A program made the position numbers and the translations under genes. From positions 248,001 to 312,000 of the forward strand of contig NZ_JOAX01000001.1 of NCBI RefSeq assembly GCF_000720485.1: DNA of 64,000 nt, given 5' to 3'. Each line of letters begins with the position of its first letter. Within the stretch, counting starts at the first letter, position 1. The notes under the pieces were generated by a model, which worked only from the letters and a program-made list of their open reading frames with translations, had not been told where the DNA came from and ran no database searches. The stretch comes from Streptomyces ochraceiscleroticus (GTDB lineage Bacteria > Actinomycetota > Actinomycetes > Streptomycetales > Streptomycetaceae). Shown one piece after another: positions 16,546-25,046 of the stretch.

Positions 16546-17034
16546 TCACCCCTCTGGTTCGAGGTCGGTCTCCTCGAAGACCAGCAGCGTGCGGGTGCTC
16601 AGTACTTCCGGTATCGACTGAATCCGGGTGAGGACGAGCTCCCGGAGCGCCCTGTTGTCCTTCGTGTGGACCAGCAGCAGGACATCGAAGTCCCCGCTGA
16701 CCAGGGCGATGTGCGCGGCACCCGGGAGTGCCTGGAGCGCTTCGCGCACCGTGCGCCAGGAGTTCTGCACGATCTTCAGCGTGATGTACGCCGACGCGCC
16801 CTGTCCCGCCCGCTCCTGGTCCACCCGGGCGCTGAAACCGCGGATGACGCCGTCGTCCAGCAGGCGGTTTATCCGGGCATACGCATTGGCCCGTGAGATG
16901 TGCACGCGGTCGGCCACGGACCGTATCGACGCGCGGCCGTCGGTCTGCAGCATGCGCAGGATGTCGCGGTCCACGGCGTCCAGTGGGCGGACGGGGTGTC
17001 GTCCGGCGGGATTGACCATCTGTTCGTCCGGCAT
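16546..17034 (-). CDS. bkdR: Lrp/AsnC-family regulator BkdR
   Basis: A 162-residue Lrp-type protein: winged HTH at about 18-65 (LDAVDRDILRMLQTDGRASI, VHISRANAYARINRLLDDGVI) and a RAM ligand-binding domain at 80-155 (ASAYITLKIVQNSW, HIALVSGDFDVLLLVHTKD). It probably senses a branched-chain or other amino acid as octamers and controls the divergent bkdABC operon, as BkdR does in Pseudomonas and Streptomyces. The ATG at 17034 (MPDEQMVNPAG) starts the conserved part; the open frame runs upstream into the divergent bkdA promoter and gene and was trimmed. Confidence 0.9.
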   Translation of the reverse strand: MPDEQMVNPAGRHPVRPLDAVDRDILRMLQTDGRASIRSVADRVHISRANAYARINRLLDDGVIRGFSARVDQERAGQGASAYITLKIVQNSWRTVREALQALPGAAHIALVSGDFDVLLLVHTKDNRALRELVLTRIQSIPEVLSTRTLLVFEETDLEPEG

Positions 17035-17266
17035 GCCGTCCTGTCTCCCCTTCTTGGACGTCCTGACTTCATTCCAGGCTGTGCAGAACCGATTGTCCAC
17101 AGGCTCGGCCCGCCTGTAGCCAAAATGTGTCGGCAACCGAACAATCGGTAGGGAGGAGTCCGGCCCACCGGCCGGTCCCCCGCACCCGCAGTTTTCCCTC
17201 CAGTCGCCCGTCACCACCCCGCACGCGGCGCACAGCGCCACCCCTTTCACCGAGGAGGTGCCCCTC
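17035..17266. promoter_or_regulatory. Divergent bkdR/bkdA promoter region
   Basis: 232 bp between divergent starts. The AT-richer stretch around 17075-17155 includes gtagccaaaatgtgtcggcaacc and the second PaaR-like inverted repeat. Control by BkdR is expected from position. Confidence 0.6.
17136..17149. promoter_or_regulatory. Second PaaR-like inverted repeat
   Basis: ACCGAACAATCGGT differs from the paaN operator (ACCGAACGATCGGT) by a single base in the centre. It lies 118 bp upstream of bkdA and 102 bp upstream of bkdR, suggesting that the same TetR regulator acts on both loci. Confidence 0.55.
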
Positions 17267-18421
17267 ATGACGGTTCTCGAGCAGCCCGGCAGCAGCAGGC
17301 ATGGCAGCACCGCGACCAGCGACCGGCCGGCCCCGCCGCCCGCCTGGCGGCCCCGCGTCGACCCCGGGCCCCTCCTGCCCGACGAGGAGCCGTACCGCCT
17401 GCTCGGCACGGACGCGGCCCGCGGGCTGGACGACGGCCTCCTCAAGCGGCTGTACGCGCAGCTCGTCAGCGGCCGCCGGTACAACACCCAGGCCACAGCC
17501 CTCACCCGCCAGGGCCGGCTGGCCGTGTATCCCTCCTCCACCGGCCAGGAGGCGTGCCAGGTGGCCGCCGCGCTCGTCCTGGAGGAGCGCGACTGGCTCT
17601 TCCCCAGTTACCGCGACACCCTCGCCGCCGTCGCCCGCGGCCTGGACCCCGTACAGGCGCTCACCCTGCTGCGCGGCGACTGGCACACGGGGTACGACCC
17701 GCGGGAGCACCGCGTGGCGCCACTGTGCACCCCGCTCGCCACCCAGCTGCCGCACGCGGTGGGCCTCGCGCACGCCGCCCGCCTCAAGGGTGACGACGTC
17801 GTCGCGCTCGCCATGGTCGGCGACGGCGGCACGAGCGAGGGCGACTTCCACGAGGCGCTGAACTTCGCGGCCGTATGGCAGGCACCCGTCGTCTTCCTGG
17901 TCCAGAACAACGGCTTCGCGATCTCCGTCCCGCTCGCCAAGCAGACGGCCGCCCCCTCGCTCGCCCACAAGGCGGTGGGATACGGCATGCCCGGACGGCT
18001 GGTCGACGGGAACGACGCGCCCGCGCTGTACGAAGTGCTCGGCGAGGCGGTGGCGCGAGCGCGCCGCGGCGGCGGCCCCACGCTGGTCGAGGCCGTGACG
18101 TACCGCATGGAGGCGCACACCAACGCCGACGACGCCACCCGCTACCGCAGCGACGCCGAGGTCGAGACCTGGCGCGGCCACGACCCGATCGCCCTGCTGG
18201 AGGGCGAGTTGGCGGAGCGGGACCTGCTGACGCCCGCGTACGTGAGCGCCACGAAGGACGCGGCGGAGGAGATGGCAGGCGCGCTGCGCGAGCGGATGAA
18301 CGCGGACCCGGCGCTGGACCCGATGGACCTCTTCGACCACGTGTACGCCGCGCCGACCGCCCAACTGCGCGAGCAGGCGGACCTGTTGCGCGCCGAGATC
18401 GCAGCGGAGGGGGAGCACTGA
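17267..18421 (+). CDS. bkdA: Branched-chain 2-oxo acid dehydrogenase E1 alpha (first set)
   Basis: A 384-residue thiamine-diphosphate-dependent E1 alpha. The ThDP motif begins MVGDGGTSEGDFHEAL near 186 and ends with VQNNGFAISVP. RYNTQATALTRQGRLAVYPSS near residue 70 and YRMEAHTNADDATRY near 283 are typical for E1 alpha. With E1 beta it decarboxylates branched-chain 2-oxo acids and acylates E2-lipoate, supplying isobutyryl-, isovaleryl- and 2-methylbutyryl-CoA for fatty acids and polyketides. AGGAGG eight bases upstream picks the ATG at 17267 over the in-frame GTG at 17258. Its TGA overlaps the ATG of bkdB. It corresponds to the bkdA2B2C2 set of S. coelicolor by order. Confidence 0.93.
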   Translation: MTVLEQPGSSRHGSTATSDRPAPPPAWRPRVDPGPLLPDEEPYRLLGTDAARGLDDGLLKRLYAQLVSGRRYNTQATALTRQGRLAVYPSSTGQEACQVAAALVLEERDWLFPSYRDTLAAVARGLDPVQALTLLRGDWHTGYDPREHRVAPLCTPLATQLPHAVGLAHAARLKGDDVVALAMVGDGGTSEGDFHEALNFAAVWQAPVVFLVQNNGFAISVPLAKQTAAPSLAHKAVGYGMPGRLVDGNDAPALYEVLGEAVARARRGGGPTLVEAVTYRMEAHTNADDATRYRSDAEVETWRGHDPIALLEGELAERDLLTPAYVSATKDAAEEMAGALRERMNADPALDPMDLFDHVYAAPTAQLREQADLLRAEIAAEGEH

Positions 18422-19494
18422 TGAGCACCGCAGTGGCCGCCGGGGGCACGACCGCGACCGAGCGCAGGCCCGCCACGATGGCGCAGGCCCTCACCAGGGC
18501 GCTGCGCGACGCCATGGCCGAGGACCCCACCGTCCATGTGATGGGCGAGGACGTCGGGCAGCTCGGCGGCGTCTTCCGGATCACCGACGGCCTCGCCAAG
18601 GAGTTCGGCGAGGACCGCTGTACCGACACCCCGCTCGCCGAGGCCGGCATCCTCGGCACGGCGGTCGGCATGGCGATGTACGGCCTGCGGCCCGTGGTGG
18701 AGATGCAGTTCGACGCGTTCGCCTACCCCGCTTTCGAGCAGCTCGTCAGCCATGTGGCCCGGATGCGGAACAGGACGCGGGGTGCGCTCCCGATGCCGCT
18801 GACGATCCGCATCCCGTACGGCGGCGGGATCGGCGGCGTCGAGCACCACAGCGACTCCTCCGAGGCGTACTACATGGCCACGCCGGGGCTGCAGGTGCTC
18901 GCCCCGGCGACCGTCGCCGACGCGTACGGCATGTTGCGCGCCGCCATCGCCTCCGACGACCCGGTGGTCTTCCTGGAGCCCAAGCGGCTGTACTGGTCCA
19001 AGGCCGACTGGTCCCCCGACGACCCGGCGCCTGTCGCGCCCCTCGGCCGTGCGGAGATCCGCCGCCCCGGGAGCAGCGCCACGCTGCTCACGTACGGGCC
19101 GTCGCTGCCGGTGTGCCTGGAGGCGGCCGAGGCGGCCCGTGAGGAGGGCTGGGACCTGGAGGTACTGGACCTGCGCTCCCTGGTGCCGTTCGACGACGAG
19201 ACGGTGTGCGCGTCGGTGCGGCGCACGGGGCGCGCGGTCGTCGTCCACGAGTCCACCGGTTTCGGCGGCCCCGGAGGGGAGATCGCCGCCCGGATCACCG
19301 AGCGCTGCTTCCACCATCTGGAGGCGCCCGTGCTGCGGGTGGCCGGCTTCGACATCCCGTATCCGCCGCCGATGCTGGAGCGGCACCACCTGCCCGGCGT
19401 CGACCGGGTGCTGGACGCCGTGGCACGCCTCCAGTGGGAGTCCGACTGGACCGAGAGCGACGCCGGCGGCGGCACCGAGGGGAGTGGCAGCTGA
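18421..19494 (+). CDS. bkdB: Branched-chain 2-oxo acid dehydrogenase E1 beta (first set)
   Basis: A 357-residue E1 beta. Key segments are MGEDVGQLGGVFRITDGL near 41, DTPLAEAGILGTAVGMAMYG near 65, EMQFDAFAYPAFEQLVSHVA, RIPYGGGIGGVEHHSDSSEA near 125 and the C-terminal EVLDLRSLVPFDDETV and VHESTGFGGPGGEIAARI. It forms the alpha2beta2 decarboxylase with the preceding gene. Start and stop codons overlap those of its neighbours on both sides (TGATG), indicating tight translational coupling in bkdABC. The second set encodes a close relative at 35322-36305. Confidence 0.94.
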   Translation: MSTAVAAGGTTATERRPATMAQALTRALRDAMAEDPTVHVMGEDVGQLGGVFRITDGLAKEFGEDRCTDTPLAEAGILGTAVGMAMYGLRPVVEMQFDAFAYPAFEQLVSHVARMRNRTRGALPMPLTIRIPYGGGIGGVEHHSDSSEAYYMATPGLQVLAPATVADAYGMLRAAIASDDPVVFLEPKRLYWSKADWSPDDPAPVAPLGRAEIRRPGSSATLLTYGPSLPVCLEAAEAAREEGWDLEVLDLRSLVPFDDETVCASVRRTGRAVVVHESTGFGGPGGEIAARITERCFHHLEAPVLRVAGFDIPYPPPMLERHHLPGVDRVLDAVARLQWESDWTESDAGGGTEGSGS

Positions 19495-20882
19495 TGGCCG
19501 AAGTACGCGAGTTCCCGCTGCCCGACCTGGGCGAGGGGCTGACCGAGGCGACCATCGTGCGCTGGCTGGTCGAGGTGGGCGAGGTCGTCGCCGTCGACCA
19601 GCCTGTGGTGGAGGTCGAGACGGCCAAGGCGATGGTCGAGGTGCCGTGCCCGTACGGCGGCGTCGTCACCGCCAGGATGGGCGAGGAGGGCGACGAACTG
19701 CCGGTCGGCGCCCCGTTGGTGACGGTGGCGGTGGGGGCGTCGCCGGACGCCGGGACCGAGCGCGCCACGGGAGGCGAGCGCGCCGGGGAGGCCGAGGGCT
19801 CGGGGAACGTACTGGTCGGGTACGGCACGAGCGCGCCGGCGGGGCGCCGGCGACGCGTACGGCCGACGGATGCGGCCGGTGCGGCCCGTACGACCGGTGT
19901 GGGCGGTCCGGTGGGGGCGACGGCAGCCGGGCAGGTGACGGTCCCGGAGACGGCCGTACGGGAGACCGCCGTCCCGGAGGTACCGCAGGACGTGAGCGGG
20001 GCGGCGCCCGTGCCGGTGATCTCGCCGCTGGTGCGGCGGCTGGCGCGGGAGCACGGCGTGGACCTGCGCACGGTCCGGGGGAGCGGCCCGGAGGGGCTGA
20101 TCCTGCGGTCCGACGTCGAGCACGCGCTGCGCGGCGGGAAGCAGGCCGGAGCGGTGGCCGCCGCTGCGGGTGCTGGCCCCGTGGCCCCTTCGGGGGGCGA
20201 GCGGGTGCCGCTGAAGGGGATGCGGGGCGCGGCGGCGGAGAAGTTCGCCCGCAGCCGGCGGGAGATCCCGGACGCGACCTGCTGGGTGGACGCGGACGCG
20301 ACGGAGCTGCTGGCCGCCCGCCGCGCCATGAACGCGGGGCGCGGCGAGAAGGTGTCGCTGCTCGCGCTGCTGGCGCGGATCTGTACGGCGGCCCTTGCGC
20401 GGTATCCGGAGCTGAACTCCACCGTCGACACGACGACGCACGAGATCGTCCGGCTGCCGGAGGTGCATCTGGGGTTCGCGGCGCAGACCGACCGCGGGCT
20501 GATCGTGCCGGTCGTACGGGACGCGCACGCCCGTACGGTCGAGGGGCTCTCCACCGAGATGGGGCGGCTCACCGAGACGGCGCGCGCGGGCCGGCTCACG
20601 CCCGCCGAGCTGTCGCACGGCACGTTCACGCTGAACAACTACGGCGTCTTCGGCGTCGACGGCTCCACGCCGATCATCAACCACCCCGAGGCCGCGATGC
20701 TCGGCGTCGGGCGGATAGCCGCCAAGCCCTGGGTGCACGATGGGGAGTTGGCCGTGCGGCAGGTGGCCCAGCTCTCGCTCACCTTCGATCACCGGGTGTG
20801 CGACGGCGGCACGGCGGGCGGCTTCTTGCGCTTCGTCGCGGACTGTGTGGAGTCGCCGGCGATCCTGTTGCGGGGGCTGTGA
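19494..20882 (+). CDS. bkdC: Dihydrolipoyl acyltransferase E2 (first set)
   Basis: A 462-residue E2. Residues 1-80 form one lipoyl domain with the modification motif VEVETAKAMVEV (Lys near 45). A long Gly/Thr/Arg linker follows. Near 178-215 is the E1/E3-binding domain (SPLVRRLAREHGVDLRTVRG), and 240-462 the catalytic acyltransferase domain ending with the active-site LTFDHRVCDGG. It transfers the acyl group from lipoate to CoA. Single lipoyl domain and short linker fit BCDH-type E2. Start overlaps the bkdB stop. No E3 gene follows, so the complex must borrow a shared dihydrolipoyl dehydrogenase. Confidence 0.94.
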   Translation: MAEVREFPLPDLGEGLTEATIVRWLVEVGEVVAVDQPVVEVETAKAMVEVPCPYGGVVTARMGEEGDELPVGAPLVTVAVGASPDAGTERATGGERAGEAEGSGNVLVGYGTSAPAGRRRRVRPTDAAGAARTTGVGGPVGATAAGQVTVPETAVRETAVPEVPQDVSGAAPVPVISPLVRRLAREHGVDLRTVRGSGPEGLILRSDVEHALRGGKQAGAVAAAAGAGPVAPSGGERVPLKGMRGAAAEKFARSRREIPDATCWVDADATELLAARRAMNAGRGEKVSLLALLARICTAALARYPELNSTVDTTTHEIVRLPEVHLGFAAQTDRGLIVPVVRDAHARTVEGLSTEMGRLTETARAGRLTPAELSHGTFTLNNYGVFGVDGSTPIINHPEAAMLGVGRIAAKPWVHDGELAVRQVAQLSLTFDHRVCDGGTAGGFLRFVADCVESPAILLRGL

Positions 20883-20952
20883 GAGCCACACACGATCACG
20901 AACACCGGTACGGAAGGGGTGTCGATCGCCGGGTGCCGGTGATACTCGGGGG

Positions 20953-21849
20953 GTGACGAGCGACTACGACACCATCGTGCTGGCCGGGGGCGCGGCGCGC
21001 CGGCTCGGCGGGGCGGACAAGCCGGCCCTCGCGGTCGGCGGCCGGTCCCTGCTGGATCGGGTGCTCGCCGCCTGCCCCGGTGCGGCGCGCACCGTGGTGG
21101 TCGGGCCCGAGCGGCCGACCGCGCGCCCCGTGGTGACGACGTGCGAGGACCCGCCCGGGGCCGGGCCGGTCGCGGCGCTGGACGCGGGCCTGCGGCAGAC
21201 CACGGCCGAGACGGTGCTCGTCCTCTCCGCCGACCTGCCCTTCCTCACCACCGCGACGGTGGACGCGCTGCTGGCGGCGGCAACGGGGCCGGGAGCCGTA
21301 GCGGGAGCGGGACCCGGGGAGGCGCCCGGTCACGCGGACGGGGCGCTGCTGGTCGACGGTGACGGGCGGGACCAGCCGCTCGTGGCGGCGTACAAGGCCG
21401 CGGCGCTGCGCCGCGCCCTTGAGACGCTGCGGGCCGCGCGCGGCGGGCTCGAGGGGCTGCCGCTGCGTGCCCTGCTCGCCGAACTGACGCTGCGGCGGGT
21501 CCGGGACGACACGGCGGCGGCCTCGTTCGACTGCGACACCTGGGAGGCCCTCAGCGCGGCGCGCGCCCGGATCAGGGAGCATGGACACGTGTTGGACGAA
21601 TGGATCACCGCAGTCAAGGCCGAACTGGGCATCGAGCTCGATGTCGACACGGCCGTCCTCCTCGACCTGGCGCGGGACGCGGCGCACGGCGTGGCCCGGC
21701 CGGCCGCGCCACTGACGACCTTCCTCGTCGGGTACGCGGCCGCCCAGCAGGGCCTCGACGTGGCGGAGGTCAGCAGCCGCGCGGCGGCGCTGGCGAACCG
21801 CTGGGCCGCGGAAGCCGCGGAAGCCGAAGCCGCGGACACGGCGGAATGA
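20953..21849 (+). CDS. mobA: Molybdenum cofactor guanylyltransferase fused to DUF6457
   Basis: A 298-residue two-domain protein. Residues 1-205 are a MobA-type nucleotidyltransferase with the loop LAGGAARRLGGADKPAL (8-24), PPGAGPVAALDAGL near 66 and LSADLPFLTTATV near 95, which would attach GMP to molybdopterin. Residues about 210-290 form a helical DUF6457 domain (LDEWITAVKAELGIELDVDT), of unknown function but commonly found with Moco genes in actinobacteria. The GTG start at 20953 follows a G-rich stretch. The stop overlaps the start of moeA (ATGATG), so the two Moco genes are coupled. Confidence 0.88.
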   Translation: MTSDYDTIVLAGGAARRLGGADKPALAVGGRSLLDRVLAACPGAARTVVVGPERPTARPVVTTCEDPPGAGPVAALDAGLRQTTAETVLVLSADLPFLTTATVDALLAAATGPGAVAGAGPGEAPGHADGALLVDGDGRDQPLVAAYKAAALRRALETLRAARGGLEGLPLRALLAELTLRRVRDDTAAASFDCDTWEALSAARARIREHGHVLDEWITAVKAELGIELDVDTAVLLDLARDAAHGVARPAAPLTTFLVGYAAAQQGLDVAEVSSRAAALANRWAAEAAEAEAADTAE

Positions 21850-23648
21850 TGCCCGGTCTTACGGGAGACCCCGGCGAATTCGACGACGCCCTCGCCATCG
21901 CCAACGCGGGTCGGGCCCGGACATCGGATGCCGCGCCCCGGGTACCGGACACCGCGCCCCTGGTACCGGATGCCGCGCCTCGTACAGCGGACGCCGCACC
22001 CCAAGGCGCGGAGCACCGTGCCCGCGAGCGCTCGTCCGAACGTACGTGGATGGACCCCTGGCACGCACCCTGGGGCAACGGCCGCCACGAAACCAGGGCG
22101 GAGGCGGCGGCCGAGGCCCGTACCCCGGAGCCGGAGCGGCAGCCGGAGCAGGAGCCGCAGCCGGGCCCAGAAGGGCCCGGCTCCCCGGACCTTCCGGCTG
22201 CCGCCGAACCGCAGCCGAGCGCGCAGGCCCACTCCCCGAGCTCCCCCGCACCCGCAGCCGCCTCCCGCACCGCACCGACCCACCGCCACAGCGCCCACTC
22301 CCCCTGGCACGTCGCGCGGGAGGCCGCCGCCGGCGCCGTGGACGGGCCGCTGGAGGCAGCCGCCGTAGCGCTCGGCCCCGAAGCGCTGGGCCGCGTGCTC
22401 GCCGGGGCGCTCACGGCGCTCACGGACCTGCCCTCCTTCGACACCTCGGCGATGGACGGCTGGGCCGTCTCCGGGCCAGGGCCCTGGCGCGTGACCGCCC
22501 CCAGCTCTCTCGCCCCCGCCGCGACCGCCGGCATCCTCGCCGGTCAGGCCCCCGCCCGGCCGCTGCCCGACGGGCACGCGATCCGGATCGCCACCGGGGC
22601 GCGCATACCGCCCGGCGCCTCGGCCGTGCTCCGCTCCGAGCACGGCGAGACCGTGCAAGCGGCCGACGGCGGCGTGCTGTTGTCCGCACCCGGTGGCGCG
22701 CCGCCGGGGCAGGACATCCGGCCGCGCGGCCAGGAGTGCCGCAACGGCGACCAACTGCTGCCGCCCGGCACGCCGGTGACGCCGGCCGTGCTCGGCCTCG
22801 CCGCGGCCGCGGGCTACGACGAGCTGTGGACGTACCGCCGCCCGGTGGTGGAAATCCTGGTCCTGGGCGACGAGTTGCTGCACAGCGGACTGCCGCACGA
22901 GGGACGCATCCGGGACGCGCTCGGCCCGATGCTCGCGCCCTGGCTGCACGCCCTGGGCGCGGAGACCATCGGCCCGCGCCATCTCGCGGACGACGAGGGC
23001 GTGTTGTACGAGGCCATCGCTTCCTCGACGGCGGATGTGGTCATCACGACCGGCGGCACGGCCGCGGGACCGGTCGACCATGTGCACCCGGCTCTGCACC
23101 GCCTCGGGGCCGAACTGCTGGTGGACGGCGTACAGGTACGCCCCGGCCACCCGATGCTGCTCGCCCGGCTCGACCCGGCGGACGGCAGCACCCCGCGCGG
23201 CCGGTCCGCCAAGCGCGCCGCGCGCTCCGCCCGTTCCCCGCGTACCCCCCGTCATTTGGTCGGCCTCCCCGGCAATCCGCTCGCCGCCGTCTCGGGGCTA
23301 CTGACGCTCGCCGAACCGCTGCTCGGTACGCTCTCGGGCCGTATGCGCCCCGAGCCCCGCCGGGTACGCCTCGCCGACGGCGTGCACGGGCACCCGCACG
23401 ACACCCGGCTGGTCCCCGTGGCCTGCCGCACGGACGAGAAGGGAGGCGTCGTGGCGAGCCCGCTGCACTTCAACGGCCCGGCCATGCTGCGCGGCATCGC
23501 GGCCGCCGACGCGCTGGCCGTGATCCCGCCCGGCGGCGCCGCCGAGGGTGAGCCGGCCGCGCTCCTCGGCCTCCCCTGGTCCCCCGCCGCCACGAACCCG
23601 TACCTCGCCACGACCCCGGACACCGGTGCCACCGGAGGCCGCGCGTGA
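21846..23648 (+). CDS. moeA: Molybdopterin molybdenumtransferase MoeA with long disordered N-terminus
   Basis: A 600-residue protein; MoeA is normally near 400-430. Residues 1-155 are an Ala/Pro/Glu-rich low-complexity extension with a loose repeat of the type APxVPDxAP. The MoeA fold follows: FDTSAMDGWAVSG near 198, IATGARIPPGASAVLRSEHG near 245, VEILVLGDELLHSG near 335, DVVITTGGTAAGPVDHV near 398, GVQVRPGHPMLLARL near 428 and GLPGNPLAAVSG near 475. It ligates molybdate to adenylylated molybdopterin. Two ATGs overlap the mobA stop (21846, 21849). The extension may be a tether or a mispredicted fusion; its reading frame keeps a normal high-GC third position. Confidence 0.88.
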   Translation: MMPGLTGDPGEFDDALAIANAGRARTSDAAPRVPDTAPLVPDAAPRTADAAPQGAEHRARERSSERTWMDPWHAPWGNGRHETRAEAAAEARTPEPERQPEQEPQPGPEGPGSPDLPAAAEPQPSAQAHSPSSPAPAAASRTAPTHRHSAHSPWHVAREAAAGAVDGPLEAAAVALGPEALGRVLAGALTALTDLPSFDTSAMDGWAVSGPGPWRVTAPSSLAPAATAGILAGQAPARPLPDGHAIRIATGARIPPGASAVLRSEHGETVQAADGGVLLSAPGGAPPGQDIRPRGQECRNGDQLLPPGTPVTPAVLGLAAAAGYDELWTYRRPVVEILVLGDELLHSGLPHEGRIRDALGPMLAPWLHALGAETIGPRHLADDEGVLYEAIASSTADVVITTGGTAAGPVDHVHPALHRLGAELLVDGVQVRPGHPMLLARLDPADGSTPRGRSAKRAARSARSPRTPRHLVGLPGNPLAAVSGLLTLAEPLLGTLSGRMRPEPRRVRLADGVHGHPHDTRLVPVACRTDEKGGVVASPLHFNGPAMLRGIAAADALAVIPPGGAAEGEPAALLGLPWSPAATNPYLATTPDTGATGGRA

Positions 23649-24829
23649 AGCTCCCCATGCAGGACGCCGCGGCACACGAGCGGCTCCCCGAAGACGTCTC
23701 GCACCGGGTCCAGTTGCCCCGCCGGGCGCCGGCCGCACCGCTGCGCCAGGTGGTGCGCCGGCTCGTCATGGCGCTGATAGTGCTGGTGTTGACGGTCCTC
23801 ATCGTCTGGGTGGACCGCGACGAGTACCACGACAACGCCAACGGCTCGGTCGACTTCCTCGACTGCGTCTACTACGCGACCGTCACGCTCTCCACGACCG
23901 GGTACGGCGACATCGTCCCGTACGGAGACAGTGCACGGCTGCTGAACATCCTGCTCATCACGCCACTCCGCGTCCTGTTCCTGATCATCCTGGTCGGCAC
24001 CACCCTCGAGGTCCTCACCGAGCGGACCCGTGAACAGTGGCGGCTGAACCGCTGGAGGACCGCCTTGCGCGACCACACCGTCATCGTCGGCTTCGGTACG
24101 AAGGGCCGGTCGGCCGTGCAGACGCTGCGGGCTACGGGCGCGAGCCGGGACCGCATCGTCATTGTGGACCCGAGCCCCAAGGTGATCGACTCGGCCGTCG
24201 CCGAGGGCTTCGCCGGCGTACTGGGCGACGCCACACGCAGCGACGTGCTGCTGCGCGCCGAGGTCCAGCGCGCCCGCCAGATCATCATCGCCACACAGCG
24301 CGACGACACCGCGGTCCTGGTGTCGCTCACCGCCCGCCAGCTCAACAAGAAGGCGACGATCGTGGCGGCGGTGCGGGAGGAGGAGAACGCGCCGCTGCTG
24401 CGGCAGTCCGGCGCCGACTCCGTGATCACCTCGGCGAGCGCGGCCGGCCGGCTGCTGGGCCTGTCGGTGAACAGCCCGAGCGCGAGCACGGTCATGGAGG
24501 ACCTGATCCAGCAGGGCAGCGGGCTGGACCTGATCGAGCGCCCGGTGGTGAAGGCGGAGGTCGGCAAGTCGGTACGGGACACCGGTGACCTGGTCGTTTC
24601 CGTCCTGCGCGGCCACCGGCTGCTGGCGTACGACGACCCGGCGGCGAGCCCGCTGCAGCACGCCGACCGGCTGATCACGATCGTCCGCGCGGTGCCGAAG
24701 GACGAGGTGCCGGAGCTGGGCCGCCCGGCCGCACAGGGACTGCCGGGCTCCGGCGTCCAGCCGATGCGCCGGGCGGACGAGAAGGACCGGGTGATCCGCC
24801 GCGCGGACGAACAGGACTTTGGGGACTAG
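23645..24829 (+). CDS. Potassium channel protein with RCK/TrkA domains
   Basis: A 394-residue two-transmembrane K+ channel. TM1 lies near 40-58 (VMALIVLVLTVLIVWV), the pore carries the selectivity filter TLSTTGYGDIVPYGD near 84-98, and TM2 spans about 100-122 (LLNILLITPLRVLFLIILV). The RCK N domain begins HTVIVGFGTKGRSAVQ near 144 and binds a nucleotide; an RCK C domain follows at about 280-360. Four subunits would form a gated channel controlled by NAD(H) or other ligands. The GTG start overlaps the moeA stop (GTGA), so it is coupled to the Moco genes without an obvious functional link. Confidence 0.93.
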   Translation: MKLPMQDAAAHERLPEDVSHRVQLPRRAPAAPLRQVVRRLVMALIVLVLTVLIVWVDRDEYHDNANGSVDFLDCVYYATVTLSTTGYGDIVPYGDSARLLNILLITPLRVLFLIILVGTTLEVLTERTREQWRLNRWRTALRDHTVIVGFGTKGRSAVQTLRATGASRDRIVIVDPSPKVIDSAVAEGFAGVLGDATRSDVLLRAEVQRARQIIIATQRDDTAVLVSLTARQLNKKATIVAAVREEENAPLLRQSGADSVITSASAAGRLLGLSVNSPSASTVMEDLIQQGSGLDLIERPVVKAEVGKSVRDTGDLVVSVLRGHRLLAYDDPAASPLQHADRLITIVRAVPKDEVPELGRPAAQGLPGSGVQPMRRADEKDRVIRRADEQDFGD

Positions 24830-25046
24830 CCCCGCGGCGAACGGGGCTTCGGGGACCAGGGGCTTCTGACGGGCCGCCCTTCTTGGCCCGTACGTTCGGT
24901 ACGTACACGCGGGACTGTTTCACGTGAAACGCGAGGGCCGGGGCTGTCCCGGGCTCGCGGACGAGCAGGGCCCCGGGGCCAGCACCTGCGGGGACCGCGC
25001 GGGTGGTGCTCGTCCGTCCGGTACGGAGGCGAGTAGCCTCGCGGCC
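24830..25046. other. Intergenic region with parS
   Basis: 217 bp between two plus-strand genes. Holds a parS site and the palindromic ACGTTCGGTACGT-like text near 24891-24904. The quinone oxidoreductase promoter should lie here but no clear -10/-35 was identified. Confidence 0.5.
24917..24930. other. parS: parS site 2 (ParB binding)
   Basis: A perfect GTTTCACGTGAAAC in intergenic DNA, 117 bp upstream of the quinone oxidoreductase start. Confidence 0.95.
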
